Source: Acidimicrobiales bacterium
Lineage (GTDB): Bacteria; Actinomycetota; Acidimicrobiia; Acidimicrobiales; Poriferisodalaceae
DNA: 64,000 bases
Assembly: GCA_009843525.1 (NCBI GenBank)
Contig: VYDH01000020.1
Location: forward strand, 62,001-126,000
Reading direction: 5' to 3'
The notes under the pieces were generated by a model. It had not been told where the DNA came from. It worked only from the letters and a program-made list of their open reading frames with translations, and did no database searches. Below, one piece after another: positions 34,849 to 43,527 of the stretch. Positions within the stretch are counted from its first letter, which is position 1, and each line of letters starts with the position of its first letter. The translations under genes were made by a program, and so were the position numbers.

Positions 34849-34888
34849 ACCGCGCTGTGCGAAGGCGCGGACGGCTGTCTGCCATCGT

Positions 34889-35551
34889 GTGCTTGTGGCC
34901 GCGTGGGTACGCGACGAATGGCACGCAAGCGCCGAATTGCTGCATGCACGTCCGATGCCGCGCGACGGTCGACGACGCGTTTCGTGGTTATGCCCGGCCG
35001 CACCTGCACTGATCCTGGGTTCTGCAAGTCCTGACCCCTTCGACGGGGTACGGACTGATCTCGTCCGGCGGCGCAGCGGTGGGGGTTTGGTGTGGCTGGA
35101 TCCTGAGACAAGCGCGTGGGTAGATATCTTCGTGCCCGCCGGTGATCCGGTCTGGCATGCAGACGTCAGCAAGGCCTTTCATTGGCTGGGTCGCACGCTG
35201 GCCACGGCTTTCGCTGATGCCGGTGTCCCCGCAAGCGTGCATCCCGGCCCCTACGAAGCCGGGCCGTCCGATGGTCTGGTGTGTTTTGGGTCACTCGGCC
35301 CAGGCGAGGTAATGGTGGACGGCCGGAAGCTCGTCGGCATCTCCCAGCGTCGCACACGCGAAGGCAGCCGTTTCCAGTGCATCGCTTACGAACGCTTCGA
35401 ACTCGGCCCCCTCGAAACTGCCTTGGATTCCGCCACCGCCGCCCGCGTCCACAACCAAGCAGTCGGCTGGGACGACCTCGGCATCACAGCTTCACCCACC
35501 CAAATCGCCAAGCAAATGGTGAGTTTCATCGCCGCGCACGACGCTGACTAG
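34889..35551 (+). CDS. Lipoate-protein ligase A-like protein
   Basis: A 220-residue protein of the biotin/lipoate ligase (BPL/LplA/LipB) fold. The key loop LVRRRSGGGLVWLDPETSAW is the classic RRxSGGG motif that binds lipoyl-AMP, followed by VDIFVPAGDP; KLVGISQRR carries the catalytic Lys. At 220 residues it lacks the C-terminal accessory domain of E. coli LplA, so it could be a scavenger or an octanoyl-transfer form. No lipoate-dependent enzyme is near. The GTG start at 34889 leads directly into the family region. The next 180 bases hold the mraZ promoter. Confidence 0.78.
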   Translation: MLVAAWVRDEWHASAELLHARPMPRDGRRRVSWLCPAAPALILGSASPDPFDGVRTDLVRRRSGGGLVWLDPETSAWVDIFVPAGDPVWHADVSKAFHWLGRTLATAFADAGVPASVHPGPYEAGPSDGLVCFGSLGPGEVMVDGRKLVGISQRRTREGSRFQCIAYERFELGPLETALDSATAARVHNQAVGWDDLGITASPTQIAKQMVSFIAAHDAD

Positions 35552-35626
35552 CGCCAGCCAAGCGTCCCGCGGGACACAGCAGCGGAGGCGGCAGGACCCT
35601 CTGCGGGTGAGCGCAACACATCAGGG

Positions 35627-35670
35627 GTGGACAGTGTGGGTGTTTTGCCCATAAAGTGGTGCGAAGTGGT
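35627..35670 (+). promoter_or_regulatory. Putative MraZ operator: GTGG repeats upstream of mraZ
   Basis: Four GTGG cores lie at 35627, 35636, 35656 and 35666, close to a ten-base step. The last two are in the nearly identical octamers AAAGTGGT (35653-35660) and GAAGTGGT (35663-35670), one helical turn apart. MraZ is known to bind direct GTGG-type repeats ahead of the mra operon and to repress it, so this is most likely the autoregulatory operator. The core promoter is not clear; TTGCCC at 35645 with a weak -10 near 35670 is a candidate. Confidence 0.65.
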
Positions 35671-35732
35671 TTGTAAGGGCAGAAATGCCCAAGCAGATCA
35701 GGTTCCTATTCGGACCCTGCGGAGGCCCTGCG

Positions 35733-36179
35733 GTGGAGAGTCTGTTCGTCGGTCAGCACGAGCACTCGCTCGATGCAAAGGGCCGCATCGTGCTGCCGGC
35801 GAGCTTTCGCAGCGCTTTCGAACCGTCCGGCTTCCTGATCAAGCACAGCGAGGGTTGTCTCGCGCTCATGACGCCGGACCGGTTCGGCGAGATCGCAGGC
35901 CGGATGTCCGAGCGCTCCCAGTCCGGCGGGCCGCACGGGCGCGCAGCCAAGCGCTCATTCGGAGCGGGAGCCGCCCGGGTCCTGCCGGACAAACAGGGCC
36001 GGATAGCGGTTCCTGAAGAGCTGCGCCGCTTCGCCGGCCTGCAGCGCGAATGTGTCGTGATCGGCGCGATTGATGAAGTCGAGATCTGGGACGCGGCGCG
36101 CTGGCACGAGATGAACGCCCAAGGCGAATCGCTCCTGGCGGCACCCGAGAGCGGCATCGAGGCAGCGGAGCAGGTGTAA
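35733..36179 (+). CDS. mraZ: Transcriptional regulator MraZ
   Basis: First gene of the dcw cluster; a DNA-binding regulator of the AbrB-like fold that represses its own operon. Two MraZ/SpoVT-like half domains are seen: HEHSLDAKGRIVLPASFRSAF at the start and RVLPDKQGRIAVPEELRRFAG in the second half. Length is 148 residues with GTG 35733, which has a strong GGAGG seven bases upstream; an in-frame start at 35685 would precede that site and is rejected. Directly upstream lie phased GTGG repeats, its probable operator. The next gene, rsmH, begins two bases after the stop. Confidence 0.93.
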   Translation: MESLFVGQHEHSLDAKGRIVLPASFRSAFEPSGFLIKHSEGCLALMTPDRFGEIAGRMSERSQSGGPHGRAAKRSFGAGAARVLPDKQGRIAVPEELRRFAGLQRECVVIGAIDEVEIWDAARWHEMNAQGESLLAAPESGIEAAEQV

Positions 36180-36181
36180 GC

Positions 36182-37132
36182 GTGTCCACCGCTGCTCGTT
36201 CCTTCCACGAACCCGTCATGGTTGACGAGATCGCCGAAGTCTTCGCACCCGTCGCTGGCGGGCTGTTCGTCGACGCAACGTTGGGGGGAGGCGGTCACGC
36301 CGAGATGCTCCTGCGGCAGCATCCGGAGCGGCAGCTGCTCGGTATCGATCGCGATCCCGAAGCAATCGCATCAGCGCAGGAACGGCTTGCAGCCTTCGGG
36401 GACCGAGTCACGCTGCGCTGTGAGCGGTTTGACCGCCTCGGCGAGCTGGTCGATGCGGCTGCCGGAGGCCCGCTCACTGGTGTTCTGTTCGACTTCGGCG
36501 TCAGCAGTCATCAACTGGATGCGGGTGAGCGCGGTTTCTCCCACCGTCACGACGCCCAGCTGGACATGCGCATGGACTCCCGCTCGGAACTCGATGCCGC
36601 ATGTGTCGTCAACACCTATGAGCTCGCTGAACTGCGAGATCTATTGAGGCGCCACGCGGACGAGCGTTACGCCCAGCGCATCGCCGCGGCGATTGTGGCC
36701 GCCAGACCGGTGCGCACCACTCGCCAACTGGCCGACATCGTCAAGGCTGCTGTGCCGGCCGCAGCGCGGCGCGGCCGGCGCCATCCGGCGATGCGCACGT
36801 TCGCGGCGATCCGCATCGAAGTGAACGACGAACTGAACCTCATCGAACCCGCAATGCGAGCGGCGCTCGCGCGCCTGCAACCACGTGGGCGCCTCGCAAC
36901 GCTCGCCTATCACTCAGGAGAAGACAGCATCGTGAAGATCATCCTGCGAGAAGCAGCTGACGGGGTGTGCGAATGCCCTTCGACGTTGCCATGCATCTGC
37001 GGAGCGGCACCAACGGTTCGCCTGCTGCGTCGCAAGGTCACACGGCCCAGCGCTGCTGAGGTCGAACGGAACCCGCGTGCCGCCAGTGCCGTGATGCGCG
37101 CGGCGGAGCGCCTCGAGCCTGCACGTCGCTGA
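36182..37132 (+). CDS. rsmH: 16S rRNA (cytosine-1402 N4)-methyltransferase RsmH
   Basis: This S-adenosylmethionine-dependent enzyme methylates C1402 of 16S rRNA at the ribosomal P site. The start HEPVMVDEIAEV, the glycine-rich DATLGGGGHAEMLL (cofactor site), FDFGVSSHQLD, GERGFSHRHDAQLDMRMD, and RGRRHPAMRTFAAIRIEVN are all intact, and the C-terminal region has YHSGEDSIVK with the family's ending. It lies second in the dcw cluster, two bases after mraZ. Length (316) is normal. It starts at GTG. Confidence 0.96.
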   Translation: MSTAARSFHEPVMVDEIAEVFAPVAGGLFVDATLGGGGHAEMLLRQHPERQLLGIDRDPEAIASAQERLAAFGDRVTLRCERFDRLGELVDAAAGGPLTGVLFDFGVSSHQLDAGERGFSHRHDAQLDMRMDSRSELDAACVVNTYELAELRDLLRRHADERYAQRIAAAIVAARPVRTTRQLADIVKAAVPAAARRGRRHPAMRTFAAIRIEVNDELNLIEPAMRAALARLQPRGRLATLAYHSGEDSIVKIILREAADGVCECPSTLPCICGAAPTVRLLRRKVTRPSAAEVERNPRAASAVMRAAERLEPARR

Positions 37133-37165
37133 TCCCAGCGGCCCTAGAGAACAAGACGTCGCCCG

Positions 37166-37618
37166 ATGGCCCTCGCCACCGCCCACTTCACTTTCGCGGA
37201 TGCGCCGCCGGCACGGGTGTCGACGCGGCGCGCGGTAGGGCTGCGTCTCGTCGGCGTCACTGCGCTGCTGGCGGCTGCTGCGATCACCGTGCTCGCCGGG
37301 CTTGCGGTGTTCCATTCGATGCTGGCAGCGGGCCAATACCGGCTGTCGGAGCTGGAGTCGGAGATCACGGCGGAGCGGGAGCGCCTGATCGACCTTCGCT
37401 ACGAGCTGCAGATGCTCCATGGTCCCGCCGAGATCGAACTGATGGGGGTAGGGGCGCTCGGCCTGGTGAGCGCGACGGATCCGATCGATGTGCGGATCGA
37501 GCCGCGGCATATTGCCGCCGTCGACCCGCCGCAGCGAAGCATCCATGAAGGCGGAGACTGGCTTTCGATCAAGACGCTGCTGACCGACGCGTCCACAGCG
37601 CATGACCGACGTTCTTGA
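37166..37618 (+). CDS. ftsL: Cell division protein FtsL-like
   Basis: A 150-residue bitopic protein: a polar N-terminus, one membrane helix (VGLRLVGVTALLAAAAITVLAG, residues ~24-46) and a periplasmic helical coiled coil (QYRLSELESEITAERERLID), just as FtsL/FtsB proteins, plus a polar tail. It stands between rsmH and ftsI, the fixed position of ftsL. FtsL, FtsB and FtsQ form the complex that activates FtsW/FtsI at the septum. Sequence of FtsL is poorly conserved, so the call rests on place and shape. Its last 17 bases overlap the start of ftsI. Confidence 0.78.
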   Translation: MALATAHFTFADAPPARVSTRRAVGLRLVGVTALLAAAAITVLAGLAVFHSMLAAGQYRLSELESEITAERERLIDLRYELQMLHGPAEIELMGVGALGLVSATDPIDVRIEPRHIAAVDPPQRSIHEGGDWLSIKTLLTDASTAHDRRS

Positions 37619-39518
37619 GCACGCCGAACGCCGCACAACTCCGGCGTCATGGCACCCGTCGATGGGAGCCCCGCCGGGGTTGCGATCATCGACGGCACGC
37701 ACGGCAACCCGACGGCCTGACGCGGCGACCTCGCACCGGTGGCACCCGTCGTCAGGTGCGAAGTCACCGCCTGGCGAACCGAGGTCGACACTTGCCGCAG
37801 AGCAGATTGACCGAAGGCCGCGCCAGCGCACGGCTCGCGCCGGGCCGCCGCGCCGGCGGGCGCTGCTGCTGATCGTCGCCAGCACGGTGGCACTGGCCAC
37901 CCTGGGCGCTCGCTTGGTGCAAGTGCAGGTGCTCGATCGCGAGACCTACGCCGCCCTGGGCGAGCGTCAGGGCACGGCACAGTGGGAGCTCGAATCGGTG
38001 CGCGGGGCGATCCTCGACCGGAACCTGAACCTGCTCGCGGTATCGGACAACCTGCCCACCGTCTGGGCCGATCCTCGCCTGGTGACCGACCCGTACCAAA
38101 CGGCTGCCATATTGGCGTCGGTGCTGGATGTCGACGCCGACGTCATCGCCGAACGGCTCGCGAGCGACCGGCATTTTGTGTACGTGGCGCGTCAAGTGAG
38201 CCCCGAAGACGGGCTGGCGGTGCAGGAACTGCAGCTTGCCGGCATCGGCGTACGCGGGGAGTCGTCGCGACTGCGGCCCAACGGCGACGACTTCGCCCGC
38301 GGGCTGCTCGGCGCCACCGACATTGATCAGAACCCGCTGGGTGGCGCTGAGAAGCAATTCGCCGAGGTGCTCGACGGCACAGACGGCCGTGAGGTGGCAC
38401 GGATCGCCCAGAGCGGCATGCCGTTGCCGACAGGAACCGAACTCTTTGAGCCCGTCAGCCATGGCGACGATGTGGTGCTCACACTGCATACCCAGATGCA
38501 ATGGGTGGCGGAGCGATCCGTCAGCGAAGCGGTCCGAGCGACCAGTGCCGAGGGCGGCATGGTGGTGGTGATGCAGACCGATACCGGCGACGTGCTGGCG
38601 CTGGCGGCGGTCGCCCGCGACCCCGAGACCGGCGAGGTCAAGCCGGTGGCCTACAACCCCGCGTACACCGACGCCTTCGAGCCGGGGTCGGTGGCGAAGA
38701 GCTTCACCGTCGCCACAGCGCTGGAAGCAGGGCTCACCACGCCGGTCGAACTGCATTCGACGCCGGCCAGGTACACCGTCGCTGACAAGGAGTTCATCGA
38801 GCCCTACTCCAAGCCCAGCGACCAGATGACGACCTCGGAGATCCTCGTTCATTCATCGAACATCGGCACGATCAAGCTTGCCGAGCGGATCGGTGCCTCC
38901 GCGCTGCAGCGTTCGCTGCGATCGTTCGGCTTCGGCCGCCTGACCGGTGCCGACGAGGCCCCGGCCCTGCCCGGCGAGAGCCGCGGCATCTTGCGTGCCG
39001 CGAATCAATGGCGCGGCACCGACCTCGCCACGATCGCCTTCGGCCAGGGCATCGCCATGACGGCGATACAGCTCGCTGCTGCCTACAACGCCATTGCCAA
39101 CGACGGCGTCTATGTCACACCGCGCCTCGTGCTGGGCAGCGTGGGCAGCAACGGCGCACTGCGGCCTGCTGACCCTGTTCCGACGCACCGGGTGCTCTCG
39201 GAGCAAACTGCTCAGCAGATGCAGGCCATCCTGGCCGACGTCGTTCGCTCGGGCACGGGCAAGCGAGCCGCCATCGACGGCTACCAGGTGGCGGGCAAGA
39301 CCGGCACTGCGCAGAAACCCAGCCCTGATGGCGGTTACTCCTCCGAGGCATACACGAGCTCCTTCGCAGGGTTCCTCCCTGCTGACCGACCTGAGCTCAC
39401 CGTGGTGGTAGTGCTTGACGAGCCGGACGAATACCGGGCCGCCATCGTGGCCGCACCAGTCTTCGCAGAAGTCGCCGAGTACGCCCTGCGCATGCTCCAG
39501 GTGTCGCCAGATGCCTGA
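37602..39518 (+). CDS. ftsI: Septal peptidoglycan transpeptidase FtsI (PBP3)
   Basis: A 638-residue class B penicillin-binding protein. A Pro/Ser/Arg-rich cytoplasmic tail of ~85 residues, longer than in most relatives, precedes the membrane helix (RALLLIVASTVALATLGARLV). The non-catalytic domain has VRGAILDRNLNLLA. The transpeptidase has SVAK (Ser363, Lys366), SSN (418-420) and KTGT (566-569). In the dcw cluster it works with the FtsW glycosyltransferase to build the division septum. The start is ATG 37602, inside the end of ftsL. The cytoplasmic tail contains two short near-repeats (WHPSMGAP and WHPSSGA), probably disordered. Confidence 0.95.
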   Translation: MTDVLEHAERRTTPASWHPSMGAPPGLRSSTARTATRRPDAATSHRWHPSSGAKSPPGEPRSTLAAEQIDRRPRQRTARAGPPRRRALLLIVASTVALATLGARLVQVQVLDRETYAALGERQGTAQWELESVRGAILDRNLNLLAVSDNLPTVWADPRLVTDPYQTAAILASVLDVDADVIAERLASDRHFVYVARQVSPEDGLAVQELQLAGIGVRGESSRLRPNGDDFARGLLGATDIDQNPLGGAEKQFAEVLDGTDGREVARIAQSGMPLPTGTELFEPVSHGDDVVLTLHTQMQWVAERSVSEAVRATSAEGGMVVVMQTDTGDVLALAAVARDPETGEVKPVAYNPAYTDAFEPGSVAKSFTVATALEAGLTTPVELHSTPARYTVADKEFIEPYSKPSDQMTTSEILVHSSNIGTIKLAERIGASALQRSLRSFGFGRLTGADEAPALPGESRGILRAANQWRGTDLATIAFGQGIAMTAIQLAAAYNAIANDGVYVTPRLVLGSVGSNGALRPADPVPTHRVLSEQTAQQMQAILADVVRSGTGKRAAIDGYQVAGKTGTAQKPSPDGGYSSEAYTSSFAGFLPADRPELTVVVVLDEPDEYRAAIVAAPVFAEVAEYALRMLQVSPDA

Positions 39519-41004
39519 GCGGCGAGGCAGCGCGCCGGCCCAGCCGATACCGCTGGAGGAGTTGGCTGCGGCAATCGGGGGCACCTGCGTGTGGTCCCCG
39601 AGCCAGCGCAGCGACCAGTCCGCGGCACCGGCGCTGCTCGTGCGCGACATCACCCACGACAGCCGTTCAGTCACGCCCGGTGCGCTGTTCGGCTGCGTGG
39701 TGGGGCAGCGCCACGACGGACACCACTTCGCCGCCCAGGCGTTGAATGCGGGTGCTACGGCGTTGCTGGTGTCTCAGGTCCTCGATGTCGATGTGCCCCA
39801 GATAGTCGTGCCCGACGTGCGAGAGGTACTCGGGCTGGCGTCAGCTGCGGTGTGGGGGCAGCCATGGCACCGTTGCCAGGTCGTAGGCATCACCGGGACA
39901 GCGGGCAAGACCACGGTCACGCATGCAATCGCCGCCATTGCGAGCGCGTGCGGTACCTCTTGTGAGGTCATGGGCACGCTGGACGGATCGCACACCACGC
40001 CCGAGGCACCCGACCTGTGCCGACGTCTCAGCCAGGCCGCCGATGCGGGCGCCGGGATGGTGGTGCTGGAGGTGTCGTCTCACGCGCTCGCCCAAGGCAG
40101 GGTTGACGGTGCCTCCTTCGCTGCCGGCGTGTTCACGAACCTCGGCCATGAGCATCTCGACTTCCACGAGACGATGGAGGATTACTTCAACGCCAAGGCG
40201 CGGCTCTTTGACGGTCGCAGCGAGATAGCGGTGCTGAACGTTGCCGATACGTGGGGTCGCCGCCTGGCATCGATGGCCGCCGGCACAACCGCCGACGTCG
40301 TCGAGTGGCAGCCTTCTGATATCGACCGAATCGTTGTGAGCACGGCGGGAATCAGCGGCCGTTGGCGCGGCCGATCCGTGCACTGTGGGCTGCTGGGCCG
40401 GTTCAATGCTGCGAACGTGGCGGCCGCAGCGGCAACGGCCAGCGCACTCGGATTCGATGATGACGCGATTGCCGACGCGATCGCCGCTGTGTCCCCGGTA
40501 CGAGGGCGTCTGTGGCCCGTCAGCGGTCCCGATGATGACGTCACGGTCTTGGTCGACTACGCCCACAAGCCAGATGCACTTGCCGCCGCATTGGCCAGCG
40601 CGCGTGAGCTCGGATCTGCGAGCGGCCGTCTGTGGGCAGTGTTCGGAGCGGGCGGCGATCGGGATCAGTCGAAGCGGGCGCTCATGGGCGCCGCCGCGGA
40701 CCGCCATGCCGATGTGCTCATCCTGACCTCCGACAACCCGCGCAGCGAAGATCCTGCTCGGATCGCAGCCGGCATCGCAGCTGGCGTGGTCAGTCGACAT
40801 GACGCAGACGACAGCTTGCACGTCGAATTGGACAGATCGAGCGCCATCTCGTACGCCGTCCGGCACGCTCAGGCGGGCGATGTGATCGTGGTCGCCGGAA
40901 AGGGCCACGAGACAGCGCAGGTGAGTGCAGGGCATTCCGTGCCCTTCGATGACGCAGTCGTTGCTGCCGAGCACTTGCGGCGGCGCAGGAGTGCGCGGGG
41001 ATGA
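39511..41004 (+). CDS. murE: UDP-N-acetylmuramoyl-tripeptide synthetase MurE
   Basis: MurE adds the third amino acid to the UDP-MurNAc-dipeptide. The Walker-like ATP loop is GITGTAGKTTVTH with Lys133; EVSSHALAQGRVDG and FTNLGHEHLDFHETM follow; and the DNPR sequence at 408-411 selects meso-diaminopimelate, so the wall is of the A1-gamma DAP type. Three-domain length, 497 residues. The ATG at 39511 overlaps the ftsI stop by 8 bases. The next gene is mraY, overlapping by four bases: murF, which usually sits between them, is not there. Confidence 0.95.
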   Translation: MPERRGSAPAQPIPLEELAAAIGGTCVWSPSQRSDQSAAPALLVRDITHDSRSVTPGALFGCVVGQRHDGHHFAAQALNAGATALLVSQVLDVDVPQIVVPDVREVLGLASAAVWGQPWHRCQVVGITGTAGKTTVTHAIAAIASACGTSCEVMGTLDGSHTTPEAPDLCRRLSQAADAGAGMVVLEVSSHALAQGRVDGASFAAGVFTNLGHEHLDFHETMEDYFNAKARLFDGRSEIAVLNVADTWGRRLASMAAGTTADVVEWQPSDIDRIVVSTAGISGRWRGRSVHCGLLGRFNAANVAAAAATASALGFDDDAIADAIAAVSPVRGRLWPVSGPDDDVTVLVDYAHKPDALAAALASARELGSASGRLWAVFGAGGDRDQSKRALMGAAADRHADVLILTSDNPRSEDPARIAAGIAAGVVSRHDADDSLHVELDRSSAISYAVRHAQAGDVIVVAGKGHETAQVSAGHSVPFDDAVVAAEHLRRRRSARG

Positions 41005-42053
41005 TCGCGCTCCTCATCGCCGCTAGCTCAGCGATGTTCGTTTCGCTCGTGGGAACTCGCTACCTCATTCCGTGGCTGCAGGCGCGAGGCGTCGGCCAGC
41101 CGATCCGCCTCGACGGCCCCCGAGGTCACATCACCAAAGCGGGCACGCCGACCATGGGCGGCGTTGCGGTCGTCGCCGCTGCCGTCGTGGGATACGTCGT
41201 CAGCCACCTGCGAGCGGAGACGGTCATCACGCGGTCGGGCATCGTGCTGCTGGCAGCCGTGTGCGGTGCAGGCCTCGTGGGCTTGGCCGACGACTGGATC
41301 AAGGTGAGCCGCGAGCGCAACTTGGGATTGAACAAGCGGGCCAAGCTGATCGGGCTGATCGCGGTAGGCACGGGCTTTGCCGTCGCATCGGCGTGGTGGG
41401 TGAACCTCGATACCGCTGTCGCATTCACACGGCTGGACGGCAACGCACTTCGGGTTCCCGCCGCAGTGTGGATCCTGTGGGCGGTCATCATCGTTCTCGG
41501 TACGTCGAACGCAGTCAACCTGACAGACGGGCTGGACGGCCTCGCCGCCGGAGCTGCCGCAGTGGCGTTCGCGGCTTTCGTGGTTGTCGGGTACTGGGCA
41601 TTCCGTCACCCCATCTCCTACGACGTCAAGCACCCGCTGGACCTCGCCATCATCGCCGCCGCCATGGCCGGTGCCTGTGCAGGATTCCTGTGGTGGAACG
41701 CGCCCCCGGCGCGGATCTTCATGGGCGATACAGGTTCGCTGGCCATCGGCACTGCGATGGCTGGGCTCGCAATGCTGTTGCACGTCGATCTCCTGCTCCC
41801 TGTGATCGGTGGCCTCTACGTCATCGAGACCGCATCGGTGATCATCCAGGTGGGCTCATTCCGGCTCTTCGGCCGCCGCTTGTTCCGGATGGCGCCGATG
41901 CATCACCACCTCGAGCTGGGCGGATGGCCGGAAACCACCGTGCTCATCCGTCTCTGGGTCGTGAACAGCCTGCTCGTCGCGCTGGCATTGGGCATGTACT
42001 ACGCGGACTTTCTGAGCCTGGATCTCGTCGAAATCCCGGCGGGTTCATTGTGA
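41001..42053 (+). CDS. mraY: Phospho-N-acetylmuramoyl-pentapeptide transferase MraY
   Basis: Integral membrane enzyme (about ten helices, 350 residues) that moves phospho-MurNAc-pentapeptide to undecaprenyl phosphate, making lipid I. Conserved cytoplasmic loops are present: LDGPRGHITKAGTPTMGG, FADDWIKV-type sequence (ADDWIKVSRERNLGLNKR), NLTDGLDGLAAG with the catalytic Asp, FMGDTGSLAIG, and MHHHLELGG near the end. It begins four bases inside murE (ATGA), replacing the usual murE-murF-mraY order. Start and stop are clear. Confidence 0.96.
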   Translation: MIALLIAASSAMFVSLVGTRYLIPWLQARGVGQPIRLDGPRGHITKAGTPTMGGVAVVAAAVVGYVVSHLRAETVITRSGIVLLAAVCGAGLVGLADDWIKVSRERNLGLNKRAKLIGLIAVGTGFAVASAWWVNLDTAVAFTRLDGNALRVPAAVWILWAVIIVLGTSNAVNLTDGLDGLAAGAAAVAFAAFVVVGYWAFRHPISYDVKHPLDLAIIAAAMAGACAGFLWWNAPPARIFMGDTGSLAIGTAMAGLAMLLHVDLLLPVIGGLYVIETASVIIQVGSFRLFGRRLFRMAPMHHHLELGGWPETTVLIRLWVVNSLLVALALGMYYADFLSLDLVEIPAGSL

Positions 42054-42063
42054 CTCCGCCAAC

Positions 42064-43527
42064 ATGCGTTCTCTCGTGGCCTTCTGTGCTGTGCTGCTGC
42101 TACCGACTGCCGGTTGGTTCGTTGTGAGCGTCCACGACTTGACGCCCGCAGACGGGCCGGTCGTCTTGGTGGGCATGGGAGTGACCGGACGCGCAGTGGC
42201 CTCCGCGCTCGCGGCGCGCGGTCATGAGGTGATCGCGGCGGACGACCGACCAGGCGAAGCGGCGCGCAGATGGGTCGGCGCAGATGCTGCGTTCGGCGAG
42301 ATTCACGATTCCACCGATGCGACCCTGCTCAGGAAGCTGGTATCGGGCGCCGCGGCCGTCGTGCCCGCTCCGGGCGTGCCGCCGCGACACCTCAGCTACA
42401 CGCTGGCGGATGCGGCCGGAGTGCCGGTGGTGAGCGAGTTGGATCTGGCAGCGCAGTGGGACAGCCGACCCCTCGCGGCAATCACGGGCACCAATGGCAA
42501 GACGACGGTCACGGTCCTCACGGAGCGAATGCTGAACCGGAGTGGAGTCTCCGCTGTCGGCGCCGGCAATACAGATATCGCTCTGGTGGACGCTATTGAC
42601 CGTGAGATCTCCACGTTCGTAGTGGAGGCATCGTCATTCAGGCTGCACCGGGCGCGCAGATTCGCTCCCGCTGTCGCTGCGTGGCTGAATCTGGCTCCCG
42701 ATCATCTCGACTGGCATCCTGACCTGCGCGATTACGCCGCTTCCAAAGCCAGGATCTGGGCGGCCCAGGGTCCCGACGACGTCGCAGTGGTTCCCCTAGG
42801 CGACACCGATATCGAACCGTGGACGTCCGGGATCCGTTCACGGCGCGTGACGTTCGCGACGCCCCAGCAACTTGAGGCACCGTGCGATGTGCACTACGAG
42901 CGCGGCGTCTTGGTCGCGCATGGCGACAGCATCGTGGCGGCGGCGGACTTGCCCCGACGGCGTCCCCATGACTTGTCGAATGCCGCCGCTGCAACGGCTG
43001 TTGCGCTGGAGATGGGTGCATCCGCCGAGGCGGTGGCGACGGAGTTGCGGTCATTCGATGGGCTGCCTCACCGACTGGTATTCGCAGGTCGCGTCGGCGA
43101 GGTGAGCTTTTACGACGACAGCAAGGCCACAGCGCCGCACGCGACGGTGGCAGCGCTGCGCGGCTTCTCCGACGCGGTGCTCATCGCGGGCGGCCGGAAC
43201 AAGGGTCTCGATCTCGGGGAGCTTGCCGCCGTTGCCCCACACGTTCACGGCGTCGTGGCGATAGGTGAGGCCGCCGGCGAGGTTGTCGACTGCTTCAGCC
43301 AACCTGCATGCGGCCAGATCGAGCTCGTCCGGGCCGACTCGATGCACGAGGCTGTGGAGGCTGCCCACCGGATGGCGCAACCCGACCGCGACGTGGTGCT
43401 GTCGCCCGGGTGCGCTTCGTTCGACTGGTACTCAAGCTATGGACAGCGAGGGGAGCACTTCAGTACGGCCGTGGCCGGCCTCGCCGAGCGCACGCGCTCG
43501 CACGCTCCGACGGGTGACAAGCAATGA
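42064..43527 (+). CDS. murD: UDP-N-acetylmuramoylalanine-D-glutamate ligase MurD
   Basis: MurD adds D-glutamate to UDP-MurNAc-L-alanine. Motifs in order: VVLVGMGVTGRAVASAL (UDP-binding domain), AAITGTNGKTTVTVLTERML (ATP loop), VEASSFRL, NLAPDHLDWH, and FYDDSKATAPHATVAAL plus LIAGGRNKGLDLGEL in the C-terminal domain. The ATG at 42064 gives an unusual N-terminus of ~20 hydrophobic residues (MRSLVAFCAVLLLPTAGWFV) not found in MurD; GTG 42124 would remove it, but tight cluster spacing favours 42064. The stop overlaps ftsW by four bases. Confidence 0.93.
   Translation: MRSLVAFCAVLLLPTAGWFVVSVHDLTPADGPVVLVGMGVTGRAVASALAARGHEVIAADDRPGEAARRWVGADAAFGEIHDSTDATLLRKLVSGAAAVVPAPGVPPRHLSYTLADAAGVPVVSELDLAAQWDSRPLAAITGTNGKTTVTVLTERMLNRSGVSAVGAGNTDIALVDAIDREISTFVVEASSFRLHRARRFAPAVAAWLNLAPDHLDWHPDLRDYAASKARIWAAQGPDDVAVVPLGDTDIEPWTSGIRSRRVTFATPQQLEAPCDVHYERGVLVAHGDSIVAAADLPRRRPHDLSNAAAATAVALEMGASAEAVATELRSFDGLPHRLVFAGRVGEVSFYDDSKATAPHATVAALRGFSDAVLIAGGRNKGLDLGELAAVAPHVHGVVAIGEAAGEVVDCFSQPACGQIELVRADSMHEAVEAAHRMAQPDRDVVLSPGCASFDWYSSYGQRGEHFSTAVAGLAERTRSHAPTGDKQ

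Noticed and set aside
37649-37760. Short near-repeat GGCACCCGTCG within ftsI
   Set aside because: Two copies only, inside a disordered Pro/Ser-rich tail; no sign of function.
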